The position numbers were made by a program, and so were the translations under genes. 64,000 nucleotides of DNA, from contig CM069447.1 of NCBI GenBank assembly GCA_035610835.1, forward strand, positions 36,988,057 through 37,052,056. Reading direction: 5' to 3'. Under the pieces are notes generated by a model. It was given only the letters and a program-made list of their open reading frames with translations. It was not told where the DNA came from and made no database searches. Below are positions 1 to 11,031 of the stretch, one piece after another; within the stretch, counting starts at the first letter, position 1, and each line of letters begins with the position of its first letter. Source of the stretch: Ophiura sarsii (Eukaryota > Echinodermata > Ophiuroidea > Amphilepidida > Ophiuridae).

Positions 1-75
1 CCTACAGCATATTGCGATGTATACAACAAATTTAAGATATTGTCACATGTCTGTTCTCTTTTTTGATACCTGTAG

Positions 76-237
76 ACTACCAAAAGACCATGCCCAAAAT
101 GTGGCAATTTAAATCATAATGCATGCAGAGAATGCAGAACATGTGGTATTCAACTCATCAAACCAAAGATAGTGACAAAAGAAGGCTTCAAAACCAACTT
201 GTCAATGTCAAAACTGAAAGACCACGTCGAGAACAGG
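76..237 (+). CDS. Exon encoding a cysteine-rich zinc-finger-like module (partial gene 1)
   Basis: Open in frame for 54 codons between a pyrimidine-rich acceptor (ctgtag at 70-75) and a donor (gtaagc at 238-243), phase 0 at both ends. The peptide has five cysteines spaced C-x2-C-x7-C-x2-C-x2-C (CPKCGNLNHNACRECRTCG), like short treble-clef or zinc-ribbon fingers, followed by a basic stretch. I do not recognise the family. The 5' part of the gene lies upstream of the window, so no start codon is visible. The next compatible exon is at 499. Exon calls rest on splice consensus and frame continuity only. Confidence 0.6.
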
Positions 238-498
238 GTAAGCAACTAACTCCATTCACTAATTCTAAATGTGTAATACAGATTCATCCAATATCCTTCC
301 TAATCAGTTAAAAATTTCAAATTATAAAGAAAATCGATGTTTACAAATGAATCAAATATGTTTTGGTTGATTGAACTAACATCTGAACCGTTTTTTTTTT
401 TTTAACACGTCGTTCACTTTGCGTGATGTTGCACACTATGTTTAGGTGAACTTATTTTTTTGTGTAATAGACGTTAAACTTTTTTATTTTTCATCTAG

Positions 499-667
499 GT
501 GAATCAGCTCTGGGCTACCACCGATGTCAATGCAATGATATTTTACTTTAAAGATAATCCGGTGAATGATAGTTTTAGCTCCTATGGTACACCAGGACCA
601 GCACAGCGGGTGATGCAGCAGATAAAACCCCAGTTGATGGCATCATGGGTTACAGCGATGAAGTTAG
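499..667 (+). CDS. Second visible exon of gene 1
   Basis: Acceptor tttttcatctag at 487-498, donor gtatgg at 668. The frame enters in phase 0 and leaves in phase 1, giving VNQLWATTDVNAMIFYFKDN and on to a methionine/glutamine-rich end (VMQQIKPQLMASW). Composition is that of a folded domain: aromatic residues, few repeats. Its phase 1 end joins exactly to the exon at 2571, making K-L-E-I-S across the junction. Without splicing the frame stops at 679-681. Family not recognised. Confidence 0.55.
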
Positions 668-886
668 GTATGGCTTGTTAAATATTATGTATAAAATATT
701 GGCATAGCTAAGTATTGTTGGGGCAGCCGACCTCCCCCTCACACCCCCATGTGAGTCATTCGCTGAGACTTTAAGCTTTTAAGGGGGCTTTCTATGTTTG
801 AACCCATTATTATTAATTAATTTTATAATTACTTTTAATTACAATTCAGTATTTATATGTGAGTTCAATCACCTATGGATTGTAGA

Positions 887-1290
887 CAGTGGCGGCACCA
901 GCCTCATAATTTGGGGGTGGGGGGGGGGGGGGGGGGGAAGGGGCAGCAAGAATTTTTAGGGTGCATGAAATAAAATGATGCTTTGCGCATATTTTTTGTG
1001 CCATTTTACGCTTAAATGGTCAAATTTTGATCTAATACTAACTCATTTGGTATGAACATGTGCGCTTGCTCGCAAAATTTAGCCGTTTTGTCAATTGTCA
1101 ACATTTGTTCTAAATGAACCTAATTTAGTAAGAAAATGTGCACACAGCACGGAAGAAAATTTCCTTTTTATGCTTAAATTGTCTATTTTAACTAAATTGA
1201 TTTTTTTTTGGGGGGTGGGGGGCTGGGAGAAAGATTTTTTTCTGGGGGATGCCCCCCCCCCCCCCCCCCCCCCTCATGCCGTCGCCAGTG
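887..1290. mobile_element. hAT-type MITE with 8-bp target duplication
   Basis: Begins CAGTGGCGGC and ends GTCGCCAGTG. The same 8 bases, ATTGTAGA, flank it at 879-886 and 1291-1298. CAGTGGCG ends with an 8-bp duplication are hAT hallmarks. Long G and C homopolymers lie just inside both ends, and no transposase is present. It sits in the intron between the exons at 499 and 2571. Confidence 0.85.
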
Positions 1291-2056
1291 ATTGTAGATG
1301 AAATATTTTGCCATATTTGAAGTTCCTTTGGTATCAGTGTTCTTCCTAAGAAAGCTTCAGTATACAAAAGCATAAAATGTTAGTATAAAAGGACCAATTA
1401 TGTCAATACATTCATTTAATACCATTCTATAGATGGGAGGGCAATTCATATACCAGTTGTTGACAGGTAGGTACAATCATACTTTTCAACATATTATTCT
1501 GTCATTCAAGCATGATAAGAAATAAGTATAATATTGCCCTATTCACCTATTATAAAGGAAATGTCATTGTGCACTAGGTTCCTCTACCTTTAGTGGGAAT
1601 TACCGTTGTGCATAGTACAAAATGGGTTGACTTGCCTAATCGATCATAATTTCCTTATTATGATGATGGATGTTTATCATCTCTTCAGGATTTCACATTT
1701 ATTAGTTGTACAAATGAGTTATTATAGTTTTACTAGTTTACTTAATATATGTTATACTTTGCAATGAAATAAAAATGGTCATGGTCAAATGATTAACACT
1801 AGGCTAAAAACCATCATGAAAGAGAGTCCTATTTTTTACCCACCCTTTATTTTCTCAAAATGTTACACAAAAAACAAAATACTTTTTAGTATCAAAGGCC
1901 AAATACCTCCAAAGTACTATGTAAAAGGGTATGCAACTTCTACCCCTGGACATACTATTTCTATTATCATTTTAACAGCATTCTGAAAGTGTCCATGATT
2001 TTAGCTCAACGTCTCATCTATACTAATCTCATCACAAAATGTAACGAGACAAAATA

Positions 2057-2444
2057 ATCCAATAATTAACAAAAGGGTATGGATTAATCGAAGCAAATAA
2101 ACCAGTGTACGATTTTGTTCTGCATATTTTGACACCTCGCTTGTTGAGATACAGTTTTGCAGGGAGGAGATAATTATCATTTCAATGGTCGTATGTCCAG
2201 TTTGATCCCTATAGAAGCAGGTTTGTATTGATCAAGTTGATGTTAAATGAGCAGCCAATAAGATCTGTATAGGGATGATTATCCCTTTTCAAACTGGACA
2301 TACAACCATTTAAATGACAATATATCCGCTTCGCAACCAACATCGGATCTCAACAATCGAGGTATCAAAATATGCAGACCAAAATTATGCACTGGGTTAT
2401 TTATTTTGATTAATCTATACCCTTTCGGGCCTTTAATTATTGGC
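2057..2444. mobile_element. Palindromic (foldback) element
   Basis: Two arms of about 150 bp are inverted copies of each other. The left arm starts CCAATAATTAAC and includes tggtcgtatgtccagtttg. The right arm contains the inverse of that and ends ttaattattgg. It has no coding capacity. It is a MITE-like element inside the intron of gene 1; the superfamily is not clear. Confidence 0.75.
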
Positions 2445-2489
2445 ACATTTGTATCCAATTTTTATCCATATATTCACAAATATAAATAT

Positions 2490-2757
2490 ATACCAATCAA
2501 GAACCATTAGTCGAAATACACATAAATCATGTGACTGCATGTTATGTATTATATAATTATATTATTCTAGAGATTTCAAAAACAAACGAGAAAGAGACAA
2601 CACTGGAAGTAGAGACTACAAGAACAGAAGAAACAGGACCTTCAAGCTCAAAAACAAGTGACACAAACAGGGAGGGACAAACAGGAAATGCTATGATGGC
2701 GGGTAAGGACTTTTCATTTCTTATATGATGCATTATAAATGTAAGTTTGTGAGAGCA
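2490..2757 (+). repeat. Segmental duplication copy 1 (exon plus intron flanks)
   Basis: About 268 bp, including roughly 80 bp of upstream intron, the exon and roughly 50 bp downstream, are repeated 1683 bp further on at 4173-4439 with few differences. Intron flanks are nearly as similar as the exon, so the duplication is recent or has been converted. Confidence 0.85.
2571..2702 (+). CDS. Duplicated exon of gene 1, copy 1
   Basis: Exon of 132 nt, phase 1 to phase 1, acceptor ttattctag and donor gtaagg. It encodes a hydrophilic threonine/glutamate/serine-rich, probably disordered segment (EISKTNEKETTLEVETT...). Copy 2 at 4254-4385 has the same length and phases and a nearly identical sequence. 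Including both adds 44 residues each without a frame change, so either may be used singly or together. Confidence 0.6.
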
Positions 2758-2981
2758 CATTAACATGACGGAGACAAAAGTTGCCAAGTTTAAAATCAGT
2801 CATTAATTATGTTCTTCAAGAGGAAGGAGAGAGGAAGAAATGAAAATGAAGGATAGAGGAGAAGAAATGGAGAGGAGAGTACAAAGTTTATGTATTACTT
2901 GGAGAAAGATTGGTGTAAGATTGGTGTGTGTGTTGTGTGTATCTTAAGTAGAAATGGCACATTTTTTGAGCTGCCTTTTAA

Positions 2982-3688
2982 GGGGGGTGTGCACCTTCAG
3001 GTACAGCCTCCGTAAAACTGCCGTAACTTCTTTATTATTCATTAAATCTATATAAAAGTATACATTTTCTTGCAGAAAAGGGTTCAATGAATCCAACCAT
3101 GATCATGAAATTGACCATTTTGGGAGAAAATTATAAAAAACACGTTTTTTGACCCATTTTAGGTTTGGAAAAGATAACTCAAAATATATTTTGTTAAATT
3201 TTGTCATACTAGTTTAATTATATTCCTCATGCAATTCCCTAGGAATCTTTTTTTAATTTTTTTTTTACTTTATTATTTTTTGAATTATCGAACAAAAAGT
3301 GCCAAAAAATATGATTTTTTACAAAAAAAACGTGATTTTCACGATTTTGGAGGTTAAAAAACAGGTTTTTTGGCACTTTTTGGTCTGTAATTCAAAAAAT
3401 AATAAAGTAAAAATTAAAAAAAAACCATTCCTAGGGAATTGCATGAGGAATATAATAAAACTAGTATGACAAAATTTAACAAAATATATTTTGAGTTATC
3501 TTTTCCAAACCTAAAATGGGTCAAAAAACATGTTTTTTATAATTTTCTCCAAAATGGACAATTTCATGATCATAGTTGGATTCATTGAACCCTTTCCTGC
3601 AAAAAAATGTATACTTTTATTAAGATTAAATGAATAATGAAGAAGTTACGGCAGTTTTACGGAGGCTATGCGAAGGTGCACAGCCCCC
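2982..3688. mobile_element. TTAA-flanked long palindrome, piggyBac-like MITE
   Basis: A near-perfect palindrome of about 700 bp with its centre near 3335. It is flanked on both sides by TTAA (2978-2981 and 3689-3692), with ends GGGGGGTGTGCACCTTC and the inverse of GGGGGCTGTGCACCTTC. TTAA duplication is the piggyBac signature. It lies between the two duplicated exons of gene 1. Confidence 0.85.
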
Positions 3689-4172
3689 TTAAATGATTGT
3701 TTATTTGTGATATTTGTGAGAGTGTTGGGGAGAGTTTTAATATAATGACCAAATTTACCCATCAGTGGTTCAAAGTATCCCTATTGTAATTTTGATTAGG
3801 GTATAAGTTCTAGCCCCATGGACATACTATTACTATTATTTGAGAATGTCCATGATTTAAGCTCATAATCTCAGCTATATATTCTCTACGCATGTTTCCA
3901 TTAACATAATGGGGTCATATGGCCTTTCCCTTTTTTATATAATTTTCCCTATTATCACAATGTAGCGAACATTTACAAAAAGCTGAATTCTGGAATATGT
4001 CACGTATGAAAAAAACCCCATAATTTGGCTTAGAGTATGTGTATGTAAAGGTCATTGAGATAATTATAAATATGAGCTTGAAATTCCACCTAGTTGAACA
4101 TAGTTTATTTGAACATCATCCATTTTGAGTTTATCTTCAAACAAATAAGCATTATTGAACTATAGAACCATT

Positions 4173-4439
4173 ATACCAATCAAGAACCATTAGTCGAAAT
4201 ACACATAAATCATGTGACTGCATGTTATGTATTATATAATTATATTATTCTAGAGATTTCAAAAACAAACGAGAAAGAGACAACACTGGAAGTAGAGACT
4301 ACAAGAACAGAAGAAACAGGACCTTCAAGCTCAAAAACAAGTGACACAAACAGGGAGGGACAAACAGGAAATGCTATGATGGCAGGTAAGGACTTTTCAC
4401 TTCATATATGACACATTATAAATGGAATTTGTGAGAGCA
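4173..4439 (+). repeat. Segmental duplication copy 2 (exon plus intron flanks)
   Basis: Partner of 2490-2757. Differences are a few substitutions, for example gcg to gca in the last complete codon, and a one-base deletion after the exon. Confidence 0.85.
4254..4385 (+). CDS. Duplicated exon of gene 1, copy 2
   Basis: Exon of 132 nt, phase 1-1, with the same acceptor (attattctag) and donor (gtaagg) as copy 1. It encodes essentially the same disordered, acidic/threonine-rich peptide. The final exon at 4948 continues in the right phase after either copy. Confidence 0.6.
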
Positions 4440-4449
4440 TGTCTCTTCT

Positions 4450-4835
4450 TCTAATTTGTCACTAGACAAAATGTACCTATTGGTGTTGCTGTATAAATTT
4501 CACATACATTTATCTCTTAACCACTTTTACTAAATGACCAAATAAAAACTGATTAGTGAGACAAAATATGAAGTTTGATTATTTAGAACCAGATCAGGCA
4601 CCATTTAAGTTAACCCTTTCCTACAAAAATGATGATGGCTTTTTTTGAGAACAAAGAGATCCTTAATGAACCTAAAAAAATGGAGATATTCAAGCCTTTT
4701 CATGAGATGATTTGTACTATACTATTTAACATACAATGGCATGACTATGTGTAGTTATGATTCATAATCATGTCAAATGTCATGATACTACATTGATCTT
4801 GATGAGGGTGGAAGTAGAACTTATTGAATGTCGAC
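4450..4835. mobile_element. Decayed fragment of the mariner-like family seen at 43157
   Basis: Stretches such as agacaaaatgtacctat, aatcatgtcaaatgtcatga and gtagaacttattgaatg match the intact element at 43157-44215 in order, but with many changes and deletions. Confidence 0.55.
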
Positions 4836-4947
4836 CCTCATATTAACCACATAACCATAGTGGCTGCGTTTTGACATAACGTTGGTTTATTCATATGAAA
4901 GAGCTATAAGAAATAAAAATATATGACTTGTTTTGTTTCTTTTTCAG

Positions 4948-5180
4948 TGCCCAACCAATGGTATCGTCTGTTCAACCATAATGGAGAGCATGTAGCAAAT
5001 GGACACCACTGTGCAGACATGCGCACCATTCATTGCAATCCTTTACCAACTGGATGTGGTGTATTCAATGTGGTTGCGGTGATAAAAGAAATTCAGCTTC
5101 CGTATCCCTTTAATGGGGAAAACAGATTATGCAAGGGCACATTTGTGGCTTGGCCATTGGCAAATGCTAAATCTGCCTAG
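4948..5180 (+). CDS. Terminal exon of gene 1
   Basis: Acceptor tttgtttctttttcag immediately upstream. Entered in phase 1, it reads VPNQWYRLFNHNGEHVANGH and on to a TAG stop at 5178-5180. The 77 residues contain five cysteines and two histidines in the first two thirds (HHCADMRTIHCNPLPTGCG), then a hydrophobic beta-like segment (VFNVVAVIKEIQLPYPFNGE). This looks like a compact, possibly metal- or disulphide-stabilised domain. I do not recognise the family. No AATAAA follows closely; the first lies about 630 bp downstream inside a dispersed repeat. Confidence 0.6.
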
Positions 5181-5629
5181 CCTCAAAGTGCAGTATATAT
5201 ATACAGTGAACACAAAAATGTAACTTGCCAGGTTATTAATTAGTTTGTTACGCCACATAACTATAATATTATATTAGCTTATAATTATGTACCTCAAAAT
5301 GCTATTCTATAATAAGTAGAAAAATCTTGTATCTTAAATATGAGGTATTGCAACGGAATAGTATTGTAATTACGAGTCCTAAACTAAGCCTGAAGTCAGT
5401 TTTTCATTTTTCACATTTTTGTTACCAACACGCAGCCTTGATTTATCAATACGCAAATGATTGATTAACTTGCAGCAACAAATCATTGGTAATAATATGA
5501 TGCCAAGTATGATACTAATTGAACAATGCTGCCCACCACACGTACTTCGTCTGCCCTGCGTGTTCATAACCAAAGTATGAACATTGAATTGAATGTTATT
5601 TAGACCGGTTTAAGACTCTCAACAGACCC

Positions 5630-5772
5630 TGTATTATTTAAGGTCTTTATTTGTTTAATTCATGCCAGTTTGTCTGAGGCCATGTTATTTAAAATTATTA
5701 ACACTTACCACCATGTATTATTTAAGGTCTTTACTTGTTTAATTCATGCCAGTTTGTCCGAGGCTATGTGAT
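5630..5772 (+). repeat. Tandem duplication of a ~55-bp sequence
   Basis: The sequence gtattatttaaggtcttta...tgccagtttgtc occurs at 5630 and again at 5716, with three or four changes and an 86-bp period. Confidence 0.75.
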
Positions 5773-5791
5773 ATATTTAATATTCATTACT

Positions 5792-6030
5792 TGCGTACCA
5801 AGTGCGTTCCAATAAAATTAATCGTATGAGAACGCGCACACAGGTTACTAATAATTGCCCGAAAGTACTGCACCTAAGTATTTGATTGTTTTGCTCATTG
5901 ACCAACCAATCAAATTAAAGCCTCACACCCTAAACTGAATATTCAATGAGTTATGAGTTATTTGTGATTGGTTGAATTATAAAGATGTTAATGAGGGGAT
6001 GAACCGACTTGGACTGTTTCAATAACTAAG
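5792..6030 (+). repeat. Dispersed repeat, copy 1 (partner at 37167)
   Basis: Shares taccaagtgcgttccaata, gaccaaccaatcaaattaaa, aatattcaatg and ttaatgaggggatga, in order, with 37167-37400. No termini could be fixed. Confidence 0.7.
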
Positions 6031-6185
6031 AAGGGTAGACAAAATAAACAGAAAACTAATTAGTTATTAGCAAGATTATAACGGTACAAATCAACGATTT
6101 GTATAAACTTGCATCTTTTTCTGTAATGAATGAGAATAATGACTGCTTAACAACTGTTTTCGTGAATTTGTTTTGAAATACTCGG

Positions 6186-6265
6186 TTGTTGTTCTGGTCA
6201 TTCGGAATTATCCCTCGGGGGCTGGGCCCCTTCGGGACAATTCATCAGACCAGAACAAAAACCTC
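6186..6265. repeat. Short GC-rich imperfect hairpin
   Basis: gttgttctggtc at the left pairs with gaccagaacaaaaac at the right. Between them lies a GC-rich core (ctcgggggctgggcccctt), in otherwise AT-rich DNA. Probably a small MITE or a transposon end. Confidence 0.4.
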
Positions 6266-6755
6266 TGATTTAACTACTATTGAGACACCCTGTACATGGT
6301 CATTTTCATGGTTTTAAGTAGATTAAGTCACGTTATCCTCTCCATCAAAAATAAAATTATTCAAATATTAATGAATTCCCAAACCTTGGTGTAAAATTTA
6401 CCATTATTTTTCATTCCACTTTTATTTGTACACCTCACAAAAAGAAAGAATCCACTTTTTTCGAGGTGGCCTGTGTTTAATTCTTAGAACCCTAAATAAT
6501 TTCAAGAAATGAGAAAAAAACCAGACATTTCCTTCTGCGCATTTTGACACTATATTTGTTACAATGGCACCAATATTGATGAAGCAGTGTCCATTTGAAT
6601 AACAAATGATGCGGTTTCCATTGTTGCCCATAACCCTATACCCATGAAAAGAGCATAACAAAACAGTAAATCTAAAGCGTACATCTCCTCTCTCTCCCTA
6701 AAAAGACAATCATAATCCGAACATCTCACATCGTCAATTGTTTCCAACACCTGTA

Positions 6756-7835
6756 CAGCGTGTATCAAAAAGAACGCAACAATTTTTCACAGTAATAGAC
6801 AAATCACTCTAAAACTTATATATTCTGTTAGGTCTACTTATTGGTTATCACATAGTCAAAGTACAACTATATCGAATATTTATTCACTGAGATATTAAAG
6901 GTATAAGTAGAGAAGTGCAAAACACGTTTTACATCGTTCGTTCGTTCTAAAAACTTGGATTTTCCTGTCCGATTAATGTTATGGGTTAACAGTTTAATAA
7001 CTATGTAACTTAATGTCTGGAATGGTTTAACTTAATTTGCTTTGATTCAGTAAGGTGTTTAATTACATAAGATCATTGAATCGTGTAATCTGATAATCAT
7101 TCGACCATTTGAATATGTCAATCACCATTTTTAAGTTCTGAACCACCGATTGCTATGATCGCCACATGTCTATGGTACGTTCTTTCATAAATTAAAATTC
7201 ATAATCGATGCATCTTAAAACAAGGACAGCATTTTGAGGGTCTAGGAACACCATCTCTCATTCCCATTCCCAACAGACTAACAATGACTGATTCATACAA
7301 GACAATTATTACCTTCACTGGACTATTCCATTTGTTTATCTTTTGAATAATGTGCCATACTGTTTTATGTATGACATTAACGAGAGAAAAAGAGAGAGGA
7401 TTTGCAAACAGACTTTGTAATCTGGATTTTCAAGTTGTGTCATTAACTATCAACTAATTTAATGCCAGATTTAATTAATATTGATATGATACTGTAATAG
7501 TCAGAAAATTGATACCTTTAACATGACATTTTCTTCTCCGAATGATGAGTTTGATTCCAATTATTTAAGTACAATGAGTTATTAAAGTGTCTTGTGCTAA
7601 TATTCACCTTACAAGAAAATTAGGCATACAGGATAAACGATGTAAAATGTGTTTTGCACTTGTCTACATGTATCGTTGATATCTCGGTGAATCAATAATC
7701 GATATCGCTGTAATTTGATTATGTGATAGCCAATAAGTACACCTAACAGAATATATAAATTTCAGAGTGATTTGTGATTTGCCGTAATCGGAGAGCTCGC
7801 GACAAAAAGTGTTGCGGGTTTTTTTATACACCCTG
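6756..7835. mobile_element. 1.08-kb non-autonomous element with long inverted ends, TA-flanked
   Basis: The left end CAGCGTGTATCAAAAAG and the right end (inverse of CAGGGTGTATAAAAAAA) begin arms of about 180 bp, each flanked by TA. The arms share the inverse of aaatttcagagtgatttgt and of cgatgtaaaatgtgttttgca. The centre has no transposase ORF. Confidence 0.75.
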
Positions 7836-10090
7836 TATATACTGGTGTGAGACTCATCTTTTACAATGACCAGTACCCAGGACCAGTATCATTCATGTTT
7901 GTTAGCCAACACACCTGTCTCTTAATTTCTGTGAAACCTTTGTTTTAACTCCAAATCGAAGAGCAACTTCAGTTACCGAAACTCCGCAGAAACTTTTTGT
8001 GGAGAGCAAAAAGTGGTACACTTTAGATTTACTGTTTTGTTTACACTCTTTTCATGTGTATAGGGTTGTGTACAATGATATGTGATCTAAGTGGTACAAT
8101 CACTTCTGGGACATGAAACGTTGTAATTGTGTGAAATTTATTTGGTATCATATATTTGATTGGTGTAATAGGTACTTTGATATTGGTATTGACTTAAATA
8201 AATTTAAATCAAACAGATTTTGCTTAACTCTGGCTGAGATCCTTTGTAAATCGGTTTTATTTTTATGAAGGTTATTGATAATAATATAAACAAATTCATG
8301 AAATAGGCACTACCCTTTTTGTGTTAATAAGTATTGCTACTAAGTGTGGTACTATGCACCATGCATACAACTGTAATGAAAAGCACTTGCTTTTTAATTA
8401 ATTTAATTCAATTCAAATATGATGTGACCCAACATGAGCAAACGAAAGGCAAACTCGTCAGATGGTTTATTTTATTTATGTTGTTCTCTTCTTTGTATCC
8501 AATCAGACTCAAATTCATGAAAATACAGAGTAAACTACATTTTGAAGTTCTTATTGTTCATATGAACTTATTAACAAAATACAAAACAGTTATATGACCC
8601 TAACTTTACAATTTGAACTTTGGTTAGGATTGTGTTATACCATTGCCCCAATGTCCCTATAACTTCATGATGTAAAAAAAACTTAACATTCATATGTACC
8701 TCGTCGTGCCTTATTTACTCACATTAGGGCACATATATTCATAACTGCTTTAAGATACAAATCGGCTATATCCTAAGTGATGAATGATGACCATTTTATA
8801 TTTGTATCAAATGAGCATTTATTGTCCATTTATTCTTGTATTCAATCTGTTTTTGTTGATGAGAAAACAACTGCTACTCTGAGGGTACAGATAAAATATA
8901 TATATTCACTATACAATTTAACAAAGTTTATGGCTGTGTCTGCTGATTTGTTTTTCATTCACACATACAGGGCATGATTTAAACCCAATTTGATAAAATC
9001 ATTAAGAATATGTAGCCATTGTCAAAATAATTAAGTGTTGACTTAAATAAGATATTAAAGGTTGAAAATATTTAAAAAAAATTAAGTATATCCATGGACT
9101 TATATTTCAAAATCACACTTGATCATACAGTTTGACAGATTAGGTGCCCATGTGTGTGTGATTGCATGACAGGTTATTCATCTTGAACAGATTCATATTT
9201 AATTGAACAGTCGAGTGTGTTAAAGTTAGATGACCCGATCACATTTTCATAACACAGATTTTTCTCAAACATATGGAGAATTTCATATCATATTTTTCTG
9301 ATTAACATACTGAAATTTGGCGGTCCAAGTCAAATTACAAAGAAATTGGTGAAATAACATCGAATTACCACGAAAAGTGGTTAACCACCAATAGTTTGTG
9401 TACAACTCAATGGGCACATTTCACGGCATCTTGTGCGTCTAAAATAAGAACCATTAGAGTTATGCAACTCAATTTTGGAATACAACTTTTTTGAGGATGA
9501 CCTTTCATGTTGAATAGAAAACTTCAAGTTGAAAATCGGAACATCTACCTTTAATTGGCTATCATAAATGACAACTTGACAAGAGACCAAGTTTTGCAGT
9601 TTTCAGGTGGATTCAAATTGAAATATTATAATGAAAATAACACTACTACCCACAACAGTCATCGGAATGTTTCATGTACTCTATACTGGATCAGTACAGT
9701 TAGTAATAACATGACAATGTATAATAGTTCCATGCTTCAAATATAGCCCCACCCCTAGCTTCACACTAAGTTTCAAAATTCAAGACATATCCTATTAAAA
9801 TCCCACATCAAATGTTGGGCATTTGAATTCATCTGCCAAATATGAAACAGCATGATTTTTACAGCAACTACTTTTTGTTAAAACTGAATATAGCCCATAT
9901 TAAAATAAAAAATGTGAGAAAACCTACCATGCAGCATTAAATTAGGTATGCAAATAATTTAAAAAAAATGTGAATATGAGCATATATATATTTTTTAATC
10001 CAACACCTGTAATATGGTAATTGTTCAGGTTATACTACAGTTTATGCCTGATATTTTTTAAATGAATTACTCCATTGAAACAATTTTTGG
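7836..10090. other. AT-rich stretch with no supportable gene
   Basis: Only short ORFs without splice context or recognisable composition. No clear repeat termini were found by reading both strands. Confidence 0.5.
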
Positions 10091-10437
10091 CACACATAAT
10101 GTACATGTTCACAGCAATACCAGAACTTGGCTATACATGTACATATGTTGTAAGGCTTGAATGAGCACACATTGAATGGAGGAATACCTCAATGCAAAAA
10201 TGGCTAAAAACTTCAATATCGCGTGTTTCCACCACGTTGTTTGGTGTATTGAAGAGGAATGGTTAAGCAGCTCGAACCTGGTTCTTTGCTTGAACACCGC
10301 ACATTGACTGGAGGAATACCTTATTTCAAAAGGTGAAAAATGAGGATGGTGGAGAAGCTTTACCACGGTATCAACAAAATACAAAATTGATGCCGTGAAG
10401 TGATCCAACAATGTGGTTGAAACATGCGAAACATACA

Positions 10438-10645
10438 TGTCAGAAGTTTGGCACTTTTCCCCATACCAATTGCATAAAAGTGTAAACAGAGAAGTGTGTT
10501 GTAGAACATCGCTATCTTTGACCAGATCAATGCAGCGCAGTCTGTGTAATCCGATTGGTTGATTGTATCTATGGGTCATGGATGTTTCAGGCCACAACCG
10601 CTCATTAACTAGACATTGATGGGAAAGTGCCTTACTTTTCTGTCA
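10438..10645. mobile_element. Decayed copy of the MITE family at 40120
   Basis: Has gtcagaagtttggcactttt at the left and aaagtgccttacttttctgtc at the right. Inside it shares gtaaacagagaagtg, gttgtag, tctatgggtcatg and gctcattaactagac with 40120-40380. Confidence 0.65.
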
Positions 10646-11031
10646 ATAAGTACAATGCAATTAAAGCAGGTATAAGAAGTCATTTTAACAGTATGTTTCT
10701 ATGGGAAATTTTCAGAAATTAAAGATCGAGTCCATTTTGAATACAACTCCAAAACTCACAGACAAATCAGCCATGTCTATGAATTTAAATGACAAATATC
10801 AGACCAAATTACAATGCCAAATATTTTACTAAATACAGGAATTTCATTTTTCTTTTTAATTTATAATTTTTTTTAAAATCAGGCAGTAATAGGTCAAAGC
10901 AACAAAAGAAATTTTCTTCTTTCAATACAGTTTTTTATTTTTACAATATTAACACAAAATACAATCCAGTAAAATGTAATACAATACACAAAGTCAACTA
11001 TATATATAATAAGAAAAATAACATTAATATT

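Noticed and set aside
1095..1373. ORFs with poly-Pro or poly-Gly
   Set aside because: Produced by G/C homopolymers inside the hAT MITE.
1433..1466. Possible 34-bp exon of gene 1 (ctatag / gtaggt)
   Set aside because: Including it breaks the frame into the 2571 exon, whereas 499-667 joins 2571 directly in phase.
10109..10597. 162-aa minus-strand ORF
   Set aside because: Overlaps a MITE, shows an internal repeat and no domain or splice context.
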